Assembly (NCBI GenBank): GCA_018436725.1
Contig: JAHDKT010000022.1
Location: 62,001-126,000 of the forward strand
Length of the DNA: 64,000 nucleotides
Direction: 5' to 3'
Source: Synergistaceae bacterium
Lineage (GTDB): Bacteria > Synergistota > Synergistia > Synergistales > Aminobacteriaceae
Position 1 is the stretch's first letter, and each line of letters starts with the position of its first letter. Below are positions 17,153 through 24,660 of the stretch, piece by piece. The translations under genes and the position numbers were made by a program. The notes under the pieces were generated by a model. It ran no database searches. It was not told where the DNA came from and was given only the letters and a program-made list of their open reading frames with translations.

Positions 17153-17764
17153 TCAGGATGAATAGACGCAACCTCTTCGCGAGGAAGCACCGCACTCGAG
17201 AGGAGAGAGCAAACGCTCCAGAATCTCCCCGGCCGGATGGGCGCCAAGCGCAAGCCACGAAGCGACCTGCAGGTGAAGACACTTCACTCCTCCCCCTCCG
17301 CACCGCAGATATTCTATACCTCCGACACCTCCGTGCGCGAGGGAACGCCATGTTCGAGGCCGGTAACGACGAAGAAATCGCCTCTGCGCGGCGGGGAGAG
17401 AGAGAATGCGCAAGCGCGCGGCGTGGCAGTGGAACTCAGTCCAGGAAGAGCGATCCCGCTTCAGAGCTTCTTCAAGGAGGCCGATCGCTCCTTCCGATTC
17501 GCGTTTTCCGCAGAGTCGAACCAGCCAGGGGCATGTGAGCCAGAAAGAAGTCGGAAACGGCGTGGCGCCCTTGAGGGGAGTGCACTGAATCACAGCGGGA
17601 AAACCTTTCGAACAGCGCCGGGCGATTGCCGAAACCAGGGAGGGGTCGAAAACACGTCCTTTCATCTGTTTCAGTAGAAGCGCGTCGTCCGCTCCCGAGA
17701 GCGGCTCTGCAAAAAGAAGGGGGCGAATACGCCCCCGGGAGAAAAGCACTGTATTCTTCTTCAC
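17153..17764 (-). CDS. DUF501 family protein
   Basis: A 203-residue protein of the DUF501 family, whose biochemical function is not known. The family hallmarks are present: a PAVIQCTP then ATPFPTSFWLTCPWLV segment (about residues 54-80) and a C-terminal GGGGVKCLHLQVASWLAL segment with conserved Cys and His that could bind metal. The GTG start overlaps the S1-domain gene stop as GTGA, so the two are translationally coupled. In Actinobacteria DUF501 genes lie near eno and ftsB; here the partner is an S1-domain protein, also a typical neighbour of divIC/ftsB genes. Confidence 0.75.
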   Translation of the reverse strand: MKKNTVLFSRGRIRPLLFAEPLSGADDALLLKQMKGRVFDPSLVSAIARRCSKGFPAVIQCTPLKGATPFPTSFWLTCPWLVRLCGKRESEGAIGLLEEALKRDRSSWTEFHCHAARLRILSLPAAQRRFLRRYRPRTWRSLAHGGVGGIEYLRCGGGGVKCLHLQVASWLALGAHPAGEILERLLSPLECGASSRRGCVYSS

Positions 17765-18204
17765 TTCGCAGGCTTGCTCCGTTTCTTGGAAGCTTTGGCA
17801 TTGTTGAGCTTGCTGTTGAGATCCGCGATCTTTGCCTCGCTGGCCTTGAGGTAGTTAGAAAGCTTCTTCTCGAAAGAGTCCCGGGGGTCTTCGGGTGCGT
17901 TTGCTGCTCCCCGCGGATTGAAAGAAGAAGGAGTCGGGCGGGGAGCTTCCATTTTCTTGAGAGAAAGATCGATTCGCCCCTTTTCGTCGATCTTTATAAC
18001 GCGTGCCTGTACCTCTTGGCCAAGCGCAAGAATGTCCTCGACTTTTTTGACGAAGCCGTGGGACAGTTCAGAGATATGTATCATCGCCCTCTGTCCGTTT
18101 TTAATGCGCACAAAGGCGCCGTAGGGCATGATCTGTTCTACGACGCACGCAACCACTTCACCCGGTGCAAGGGGAGTGATTTCTCCCTTTTTTTCATCTG
18201 CCAT
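17761..18204 (-). CDS. S1 RNA-binding domain protein (YabR-like)
   Basis: A 147-residue protein with one S1 OB-fold domain at about 12-85 (PGEVVACVVEQIMPYGAFVRI, then AMIHISELSHGFVKKVEDIL and KGRIDLSLKKME), the pattern of the YabR/general stress protein 13 group. A Pro/Ala-rich linker and a Lys-rich C-terminal helix (about 110-147) follow. It probably binds structured RNA or ribosomes; the exact role is not known. Its stop overlaps the DUF501 start, so the two are co-translated. Confidence 0.85.
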   Translation of the reverse strand: MADEKKGEITPLAPGEVVACVVEQIMPYGAFVRIKNGQRAMIHISELSHGFVKKVEDILALGQEVQARVIKIDEKGRIDLSLKKMEAPRPTPSSFNPRGAANAPEDPRDSFEKKLSNYLKASEAKIADLNSKLNNAKASKKRSKPAK

Positions 18205-18319
18205 GCGGTTGTCTACCCTCCACGATTTTTTGATGAATCATTAGCCGCTTCATTCTCGTTCCAAACTGTACCGCTGTTCGTTTCCGGTGGAAACCACCTC
18301 CGCAGGCTGCGACTGAGCG

Positions 18320-18952
18320 CTATTGGACATCGATCCATCTCCATTCAAGTCCGCTCCCGGGGGAAAAATTTCTGACGAGCAACAAGCCCCGGGCTTTCCA
18401 CGCCCTCCGAGGATTATACCAAACAAGAAGCGTTCCTCTCTCCTTGTTCAGAACACTTTTCAGCAATCCGTCTTCAAGCACCGGACAGTACAGCGCCAGA
18501 AGAGACTCTCCCGTCTTGAGGAAGCTCGTTCGTCCGCGAAACCACGGAAGACGGTTCCGCACATCGAGCGGCAGAGGCGATATTCTGCCGAGGCCCTTCA
18601 GGCAACGCACGGAAAATCCGCTTACGGAGTGGGAAGAGATTTTTTTATCGCGAATCACCCTCCGTCCTTTCACGGAGAGATCTTTTTCGAAGGAGAACAC
18701 GCCGCCACGCACACGTTCCCGCAACTCTCCGGCGACGCCTTTCGGCATGCGGAAACCTTTGGCCGAAACGTCCATCCCGGTTCCGTACAGCGCGGAACCG
18801 AGCACTCGCTCGGGAGAGCGCAACGGACGTGTTGCAACGACCCTGGCTACGGTATGGAGCACGACATCCCGCCCTTCCGGACGAAGGGAACGCACACGTG
18901 CCTTTCCGAGAAAAATACGGGCAAGATAAGTGCGGATATCGTCACGGTTCAC
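18320..18952 (-). CDS. Conserved-looking hypothetical protein
   Basis: I do not recognise this 210-residue protein. It is basic, lacks a signal peptide or membrane segment, and has a mixed alpha/beta pattern with a Cys-containing core (SVRCLKGLGRISPLPLDV and LYCPVLEDGLLKSVL). The GTG start at 18952 has a GAGG site inside the end of the preceding gene and overlaps it by 11 bases, so both are likely co-translated. It ends the run of genes that begins with the flagellar operon. A link to motility is only positional. Confidence 0.6.
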   Translation of the reverse strand: MNRDDIRTYLARIFLGKARVRSLRPEGRDVVLHTVARVVATRPLRSPERVLGSALYGTGMDVSAKGFRMPKGVAGELRERVRGGVFSFEKDLSVKGRRVIRDKKISSHSVSGFSVRCLKGLGRISPLPLDVRNRLPWFRGRTSFLKTGESLLALYCPVLEDGLLKSVLNKERGTLLVWYNPRRAWKARGLLLVRNFSPGSGLEWRWIDVQ

Positions 18953-19520
18953 CGTGTTCCTCGCCTAGAGCCGCAAGGGCTTTCACCATACGCGAGAAGG
19001 GTTCCAACAGATCCATCGTAGCCGCAGCCTCCACAAGGATTGCGGAGACGACCTTCGCTTCCTCCTCTTTGGCTTTTGGCAGGGGGAGGGACAGTCTGAG
19101 CGGTGCGCTGACCGAATCCGCCTGGACAAGATAGGATCCCGGATCGTTCTGTTTTTCCATGTCGCCGGTCGCATCGAGCGGAGAACGGCTGGTAGGCGCC
19201 AGAAGCGCCGTTTTTGCCTTTGCAATTCGCGACAGCGGTTCGAGGAGATCGGTATCCCTGCAGACCCATAGAAGTGGCTGTACTTCCACAGCCCCCACGA
19301 TGCTCTCAAGGATCAGTTCCTCTTTGAGGTAGACGTCCAATGCGCTGCCGTAGAGAATTTTCTCTATTCGTGAAGGCCTGATGGGATCGGTATACCGAAA
19401 ATCGGAGGGAATTCCCCGGAAGTCCGTTACCAGAACCGCTCCGCGAAAAACACCTTCAGTACCGTCCACGAGGACATATCCTAGATTTTTCGTTCCCGAA
19501 TGCGATGCCAACGCGGTCAT
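18942..19520 (-). CDS. Hypothetical protein with a VTDFRGIPSDFRYTDPI motif
   Basis: A 192-residue cytosolic-looking protein that I cannot assign. The N-terminal half carries a striking low-degeneracy stretch, GAVLVTDFRGIPSDFRYTDP (about 28-47), and then RIEKILYGSALDVYLKEEL. The C-terminal half has a helix-rich tail. The ATG at 19520 has a GGAG site; it follows the small charged protein by 12 bases and overlaps the next gene, suggesting one translational unit of three unknown proteins after fapA. The motif density suggests a conserved family rather than a spurious frame. Confidence 0.65.
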   Translation of the reverse strand: MTALASHSGTKNLGYVLVDGTEGVFRGAVLVTDFRGIPSDFRYTDPIRPSRIEKILYGSALDVYLKEELILESIVGAVEVQPLLWVCRDTDLLEPLSRIAKAKTALLAPTSRSPLDATGDMEKQNDPGSYLVQADSVSAPLRLSLPLPKAKEEEAKVVSAILVEAAATMDLLEPFSRMVKALAALGEEHGEP

Positions 19521-19532
19521 GCTCCTCTCCGA

Positions 19533-19865
19533 TCAGGCGTACAAATCGAATTTCCCGGTTCCGAGGAAAGAAGGACGAGGCCGGCTCTCCTCGGCATCTT
19601 CTTCTTTTTCCCTGTTTCCTGCTTTACGCCCTTTTCCTCGGTTTCCGCCTTCTTTTTCTCGTTCCTCTCGGCGCTTCTTTCTTCCGAGCCGTTCTTCTTC
19701 AGCTGACGATTCGGTAGGCTGTACCGACGCATCACGGTGCTCGGCGGCGGCAAGACCTTCTCCCTGCCGCGCCGCCTGTCCGGCTACTGCGGCGGGATCG
19801 CGAGTCTGCTGCGCCGTATGCTCCAGGTTCCAGTGCGCCAACTGCAAGTTTACCGGCGTTACCAC
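19533..19865 (-). CDS. Small charged protein after fapA
   Basis: A 110-residue protein. The first 15 residues (TPVNLQLAHWNLEHTA) are followed by a Gln/Ala-rich part, a long Arg/Lys/Glu-rich helical or disordered stretch (about 50-95) and a short C-terminus GTGKFDLYA. The GTG start has a strong AAGGAGG site. From memory, Clostridia fla/che operons carry small proteins of similar design after fliA or fapA-type genes, with a T-P-x-x-L-Q start and a G-x-x-D-(L/I) end. I cannot confirm homology here. It may be a scaffold or disordered partner; function unknown. Confidence 0.6.
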   Translation of the reverse strand: MVTPVNLQLAHWNLEHTAQQTRDPAAVAGQAARQGEGLAAAEHRDASVQPTESSAEEERLGRKKRREEREKEGGNRGKGRKAGNREKEEDAEESRPRPSFLGTGKFDLYA

Positions 19866-19902
19866 AAGCCTCCCCTCCTTTCGCTAAGGTCCCTGCCTCG
19901 AA

Positions 19903-21498
19903 TCAGTAGTCGTATGGTTTGACTTTGATCTCTCCTTCGTCGTAAACAAAGGAGCAGAACTGCTGTTTCTCCCGAACAATATATGTCATTCCACGGATGG
20001 ATACCGTAACGCCGGGGTAGCAGCTCCCTTTGACGCGGACGCAGCCTCTCGTCTTGCTGTTCTCCATCTGCTCTTCGATGATTTTCAGCTCGTCGCGTGC
20101 CGTCTTGAGCTGGTTCTGCATCTGAAATTTGGCTTTGGTGAGGCTGATCATGAGCGCACGTTTATTCTCGTCGAGCTGCTCGACCTCCTCCGCCTTCTTG
20201 AGGAAGCCGAGATTCGCTTCCACCTTGGTCGCCTTTTCTTCCGTCTCCGCAAGCAGCGAGAGGATCGCTTTCTTTCGCTCCGTGATCTCCGGTAGAACAC
20301 CGACGATTACTTCCGTTTTGGTTCCCATTTCACTTCCGAGAGTAAGGCAGACGACTTCGAGCCCGGCTTGAATCTTTCCCCCGGCGATCTGCGCCTTGTT
20401 GCCGCCCATCACATTGATCCTTCCGTGAGCGGCGATGTCGCTGTGAAGCACTGCGTTTGTTACGGAGATGTCCTTTCCGCTCCGGATCTTCGCCTGGTCG
20501 ATAAATCCGGCGGTTATATCTCCGGAGGCTTCCAGGAGCGCCTTGTTCATCCCTCGGACTCCGCCGCTGATCATGATATTGCCTTTGCTCGAAAGGCGGG
20601 CGCCTTCCACGACTCCGCGGATTTCTATATTGCCGGATGTAGAGATCTCAAAACCTTCCCGTACCGCTCCGTTCACAAGCACGGCGCCGATGAAGTTGAT
20701 GTTGCCCACGCTGTAGTCCACATCTCCGTCTACTTGAAAGACCGGGACAACGTTCAGTTTGTTTCCCTTCAGCACGAGGTTGCCGTCGATCATGGAAAGG
20801 AGGGATAGTCCGTCCTCGCTGACATACGTCCCCGCCCCGGCGGGAAGCATACGGTCCTTGCCGTTTTTCGCCTTCAAGGGAACCCCCTTGACCGTGACGC
20901 CCGGGCTCCCTTCGGTCGGAGGAACTTTGCTCGCAAGCAGCTGGTCTTTCAGAATGACGGTCACCGAACTCAGATTCTTCAGATCCACCTTCTCCTGCTC
21001 GTCGACTTCTTTCGGTTTCGCACTACCGAACTCGACTTTGTACTCTATTTCGGCATCCTCGCCGTCGACAGGGGAAACACCGTGCGCGACGGGGACCCAC
21101 ATCCTTCCGTTCTTCTCCGAGAGCATCGAGGCGACAATACCAGAATCCACCCCTTCCACGACGCCGTTCTCCTTCAAAAAAAGCAACGCCTGATCCAGCG
21201 TCGGCCAGAGTCTGTCCGCGAACGGCGGTTCGATCCAGAGTTCGGCGATCAGTCCGTCCGAACTGATCCGTACTTCCATCTCCGCATCCTTTTCCTTCGA
21301 AGGATCCCTTTCGGCGACCTTCACCGGACCGGATAACTGTTCATGTGCGAAGGCGCTGACGGCCGCCGCATCGCAGTTCTCGACTCCCTTGGATTTCAGA
21401 AAGCCGACGATAGCGGGCACCGAGAATTCCGCGTCCTCCTGCGCCGTGAGATAGATTCCGTCCTCGCGAACCTCCATTCGATACTTGTCGACTATCAT
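19903..21498 (-). CDS. fapA: FapA-type (DUF342) flagellar assembly protein A
   Basis: A 531-residue DUF342 protein of the FapA group, found in fla/che operons and thought to affect flagellar assembly or polar-cell-division-related localisation. The N-terminal region is alpha/beta. The middle (about 170-380) is a right-handed beta-helix built of short repeats such as GNIEIRGVVEGARLSSKGNI and SGDITAGFIDQAKIRSGKDI. A coiled coil (about 395-470) and a short beta-rich end (VRVKGSCYPGVTVSIRG) follow. The ATG at 21498 has a GAGGAGG site. It is directly downstream of fliA. Confidence 0.85.
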   Translation of the reverse strand: MIVDKYRMEVREDGIYLTAQEDAEFSVPAIVGFLKSKGVENCDAAAVSAFAHEQLSGPVKVAERDPSKEKDAEMEVRISSDGLIAELWIEPPFADRLWPTLDQALLFLKENGVVEGVDSGIVASMLSEKNGRMWVPVAHGVSPVDGEDAEIEYKVEFGSAKPKEVDEQEKVDLKNLSSVTVILKDQLLASKVPPTEGSPGVTVKGVPLKAKNGKDRMLPAGAGTYVSEDGLSLLSMIDGNLVLKGNKLNVVPVFQVDGDVDYSVGNINFIGAVLVNGAVREGFEISTSGNIEIRGVVEGARLSSKGNIMISGGVRGMNKALLEASGDITAGFIDQAKIRSGKDISVTNAVLHSDIAAHGRINVMGGNKAQIAGGKIQAGLEVVCLTLGSEMGTKTEVIVGVLPEITERKKAILSLLAETEEKATKVEANLGFLKKAEEVEQLDENKRALMISLTKAKFQMQNQLKTARDELKIIEEQMENSKTRGCVRVKGSCYPGVTVSIRGMTYIVREKQQFCSFVYDEGEIKVKPYDY

Positions 21499-21613
21499 GA
21501 ACGTTCCTCCTCGGCGCGTCGGTATATTGTTCACCCGCGCTGTCGCGGAAGCAGCGCTCTCCGCGAGAGTATGCTCCAGAAAAAGAAGGATCTTCCGTCC
21601 CTCCGCAGGCCGT

Positions 21614-22366
21614 CTATGCTCGAACTGCAAGCAAAGCGCGGAGGGAACCCAGCGCCTTGCCGTGAATCTGCGATACTCTGGATTCGGTCACCCCGAGGAT
21701 CTTGCCTATCTCCTTCAGGGTAAGCCCTTCATAGTAATAAAGCGAGATGACCTGCATCTCTCTCTCCGGGAGGGATTTGAGCGCCGCTGCAACACGCAAT
21801 ACTTCGTCCTCTTCCTCGAGGAGTTCTCCGGCCCCGGTTCCCTCGTCCGGAACGATTCCTTCGCGGCTTACATCCCCGTCTTCGAGAGCAAGCACTTCGT
21901 CGAGAGAAACTATATAACTCCGACTCGACAGTTCCAAAGCCTCGCGGTATTCCCTCTCGTCCATGCCCATGGCCTCCATGAGAGCGCTGTCGGAAAGGCT
22001 CCCCTTCTCCTGCAGAACCGTCTCCATCGCCCTCCCGAGCCTCTGAAGCTTCTCTCTTCCGGTCCTGGAGATCCAATCGTACTTCCGCAGTTCATCCAGG
22101 ATAGCCCCCCGAATCCGAGGTACGGCGAATGTCTGGAAGGAAAATCCCTTCGAGATGTCGAAACGGTCGATCGCATCCAAAAGACCGAAGACGCCGAAGC
22201 TGAGAAGATCGTCGTAATCCAGCCCCGATGGAGGTGAAACAGCCATTCTTGCAACGACGTATTTCACCAAAGGAAGGTAACGTTTGACGATGTTTTCCCT
22301 GCTTCTCTCGTCTCCGGAACGGAGAAACTCTATCCATAACTCGGCATCGGAGGATTTGAGAACCAA
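21614..22366 (-). CDS. fliA: Flagellar RNA polymerase sigma factor FliA (sigma-28)
   Basis: A 250-residue FliA/WhiG-type sigma factor for late flagellar genes. Region 2 (about 20-100) has DDLLSFGVFGLLDAIDRFD and FQTFAVPRIRGAILDELRK. Region 3 (about 105-165) and region 4 (about 185-245, with the helix-turn-helix LTLKEIGKILGVTESRVSQI) are complete. Translation probably starts at TTG 22366, which has GGGGAGG 7 bases upstream. It stands at the same place as sigD in the Bacillus fla/che operon. No anti-sigma flgM is in the window. Confidence 0.93.
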   Translation of the reverse strand: MVLKSSDAELWIEFLRSGDERSRENIVKRYLPLVKYVVARMAVSPPSGLDYDDLLSFGVFGLLDAIDRFDISKGFSFQTFAVPRIRGAILDELRKYDWISRTGREKLQRLGRAMETVLQEKGSLSDSALMEAMGMDEREYREALELSSRSYIVSLDEVLALEDGDVSREGIVPDEGTGAGELLEEEDEVLRVAAALKSLPEREMQVISLYYYEGLTLKEIGKILGVTESRVSQIHGKALGSLRALLAVRA

Positions 22367-22379
22367 CAGAACGCCTCCC

Positions 22380-23480
22380 CTAGCTTCGAAATATCCAATA
22401 CAATAGCACGATACCTCCGAGAAGGAAAAGGAGTCCCATGAAGGTCTTTTTTACGACGCGGGAAATATCGCCGCCTGCGCCCAAGGAAAACATGGGGGCC
22501 GTCTTCAGACGGAGATCGGCGCTTATCTTCGCGACGCCCTCGATCCCTTTGCTGACGGAGAGTTTGATAAGCGACTGCCCGCTAGGCAGTTTTTCTACAG
22601 AGATCACGGGAAATACCGGACGCTCCCCCGCCCTCTCCAGAATTTTATTGATGATGCTCGAAAGCCCCCCGGATTTTTCAATTTCCACAACAATATAGTC
22701 GCCAGGGATGATTTCCGAAACCGGCTTCCCCTTCACAGGATCGAGCAGAGGCTTGCAGTGAATCTGTACCGTAGCGATGGAAGTAGAAAGCGGAACCTCG
22801 GGCGTTTTCTCGACAGCCGGAGGTTCGCTCTGTTCTCCAAGCCCGGCCATGTCGAGACGCGCCTTGTTGAACGTTTCGGTCGCTATTTCGAAGACAAGCT
22901 CGTTGTGATAAAGCGAAGAAAAGGATTTTTCAAGGGTGGCGACGAGCTTTTCCTTGTTTTTCGGCGAAGTGTGCAGCACATTGACGGCGGTTGGCGAAAA
23001 GACGTCCCTGAGAAGTTTGAGCACCTTGGGAAAAAGGTTTCTGTCGGGGTTGTTCCCCATTTTTTGAATGCTGTTCCTGACCGCTTCCCAATCGGCGAGT
23101 ATGTCGAAAGTTTCGGGCAGCGCCCGGGAACTGATCCACAAGGTCTGGTCAAGGATCTCCCCGGAACTCCCTTTGGCGACGATACACGCAGCCCCCCCCA
23201 ACTCGCCCCGCTTTCGCGTTTCAAAACGTATCTTGATCGCGATAAACGCGGGAGAAAGGGTCTGGACAAGGGAGAGAATATGCGCAGGATCGCCGGAGGT
23301 GGAGGCGAGAATTACTCCGAGAGCTTCGCGAGTACAGCCGAAAAGGGTGCACAGCTCCTCCACCGAATCGGGAGGAAGAGTGTCCACGAGAGAACGCTTC
23401 TCCGCGCCTTCCTGCTCAGGGGACAAGGAAGGCGCGCCACCGTCTTCCATGCCGGCAAGAGTTTCATGCTCCTGGTCCAT
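22380..23480 (-). CDS. Unrecognised tail-anchored protein between cheD and fliA
   Basis: A 366-residue protein I cannot assign. It has an acidic N-terminus, a small helical segment (VEELCTLFGCTREALGVILA, about 40-60) that resembles a UBA-like three-helix bundle, an alpha/beta region, and a second domain (about 230-335) with a KPLLDPVKGKPVSEIIPGDY strand-turn pattern. One C-terminal membrane segment (about 344-364, GLLFLLGGIVLLYWIF) has almost nothing after it, so the bulk should sit in the cytoplasm. The ATG at 23480 has a GGGAG site. Bacillus has no equivalent gene at this position. A role in motility or signalling is inferred only from being inside the operon. Confidence 0.65.
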   Translation of the reverse strand: MDQEHETLAGMEDGGAPSLSPEQEGAEKRSLVDTLPPDSVEELCTLFGCTREALGVILASTSGDPAHILSLVQTLSPAFIAIKIRFETRKRGELGGAACIVAKGSSGEILDQTLWISSRALPETFDILADWEAVRNSIQKMGNNPDRNLFPKVLKLLRDVFSPTAVNVLHTSPKNKEKLVATLEKSFSSLYHNELVFEIATETFNKARLDMAGLGEQSEPPAVEKTPEVPLSTSIATVQIHCKPLLDPVKGKPVSEIIPGDYIVVEIEKSGGLSSIINKILERAGERPVFPVISVEKLPSGQSLIKLSVSKGIEGVAKISADLRLKTAPMFSLGAGGDISRVVKKTFMGLLFLLGGIVLLYWIFRS

Positions 23481-23506
23481 TTGCACCTCTCCCTTCGGCG
23501 TCTCCG

Positions 23507-24001
23507 TCAAATCTCGATCTTCCCCTTCCCAAGAACCTTTACGGTGAGCATCCAGGTCATTGTGGAGAACTCAACAGTACGCCCCTTGTTTCCTCCTACA
23601 TCGGAATTCACGAGGGGGATGCCCGTCTTTTTCAACAGCTCGGTCGTCTCCTTGGCGTTCCTGCTCCCGACGGCGAGAAAGTCCGTCTCGGCTCCGGGGA
23701 GAGCGAACATCTGCGATCCTCCGGCAAGCTTCGCCTTCAAACGGGAACGAAGGGCTCCCTTCGCGCAGACCTCGTTGATCAGCGCGGGCACCGCCGTATC
23801 CGCGAACTTTCCGGGCTTTTCCAAAGCCTTCTCTCCGGCGCCGCGGCTGTCGGGCAGCATGATATGCACCATGCCGGCAACTTTCGCCGTCTGATCGTAG
23901 AGCACAAGACCGATGCACGAACCCAGTCCCAGCGTCATCAACATTTCGGGAGCGGACACGACGATGAGGTCCGCCATCCCCACATGATGTGCCTTTTCCA
24001 T
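23507..24001 (-). CDS. cheD: Chemoreceptor glutamine deamidase CheD
   Basis: A 164-residue receptor deamidase that converts specific Gln residues of chemoreceptors to Glu and binds CheC to couple adaptation to CheY-P level. The catalytic Cys29 lies in GLGSCIG and His46 in VHIMLP, the family motifs. The C-terminus is Lys-rich. It starts 3 bases after the cheC stop. The open frame overlaps the far end of the next gene's upstream region but not its ATG. Confidence 0.93.
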   Translation of the reverse strand: MEKAHHVGMADLIVVSAPEMLMTLGLGSCIGLVLYDQTAKVAGMVHIMLPDSRGAGEKALEKPGKFADTAVPALINEVCAKGALRSRLKAKLAGGSQMFALPGAETDFLAVGSRNAKETTELLKKTGIPLVNSDVGGNKGRTVEFSTMTWMLTVKVLGKGKIEI

Positions 24002-24004
24002 GGT

Positions 24005-24631
24005 TCAGAGCACCTGCAGCTTTCTAAAGAGGATGTCGAACGATCCCGGGTCGGGAAGCATAACGACTTTTCCGGAGACATTCTTCTCCATGTCGCCGAC
24101 CTTGAGCGTCGTATCGACGATAAGGGCATACTCGCCGGTCTGCCCGAAGATCGATGCGATCACCTGAAGGATGGATCCCATCATGTCGTGGGCAACCCCC
24201 GGAACGGAGATGCTGTGCGTCCCTCCCATGAGCACGTTGATCGCGTTCAAAAAGGAACTCAGGATGATGTTTCCCACTTCAGTGAGCGCGCTGTCCCGCA
24301 TCTCGGCGGGGATATCCTCCAGCGTCATCCCGCCCATCTGGTGGCTGATCAGGAGATCCACGAGGCTCTGCGCATCCGCTTCATCCTGAAAGAAGATAAG
24401 GCTGCACGTGAACTCCCCTTCGGAACGGACGAAAACTGCGGAGATCTCTTTGAGAGGATCGCCGTAATACTCCGCAAGTTCGTAGATGGAAACAAGCTCC
24501 GCTTTCGGCACATCCATGTCCACTGTGCGGGAGAGCATGACTGAAAGTGCGGTCGCGGCGTTTCCCGCACCGATGTTGCCGACTTCGCGCATGGCATCCA
24601 GCTGCATGTTGCTGAAATTTTCAATATCCAT
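24005..24631 (-). CDS. cheC: CheY-P phosphatase CheC
   Basis: A 208-residue CheC. It dephosphorylates CheY-P and is activated by CheD. Two copies of the phosphatase helix motif are present: EVGNIGAGN (about residues 16-24) and LTEVGNIILSS (about 115-125), each with the required Glu and Asn. The order cheA-cheC-cheD is that of Bacillus except that no cheW lies between cheA and cheC. The gap to cheA is 29 bases. Confidence 0.94.
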   Translation of the reverse strand: MDIENFSNMQLDAMREVGNIGAGNAATALSVMLSRTVDMDVPKAELVSIYELAEYYGDPLKEISAVFVRSEGEFTCSLIFFQDEADAQSLVDLLISHQMGGMTLEDIPAEMRDSALTEVGNIILSSFLNAINVLMGGTHSISVPGVAHDMMGSILQVIASIFGQTGEYALIVDTTLKVGDMEKNVSGKVVMLPDPGSFDILFRKLQVL

Positions 24632-24660
24632 GAGGTATGCCGCGTCCTTCCTTACCGAAT

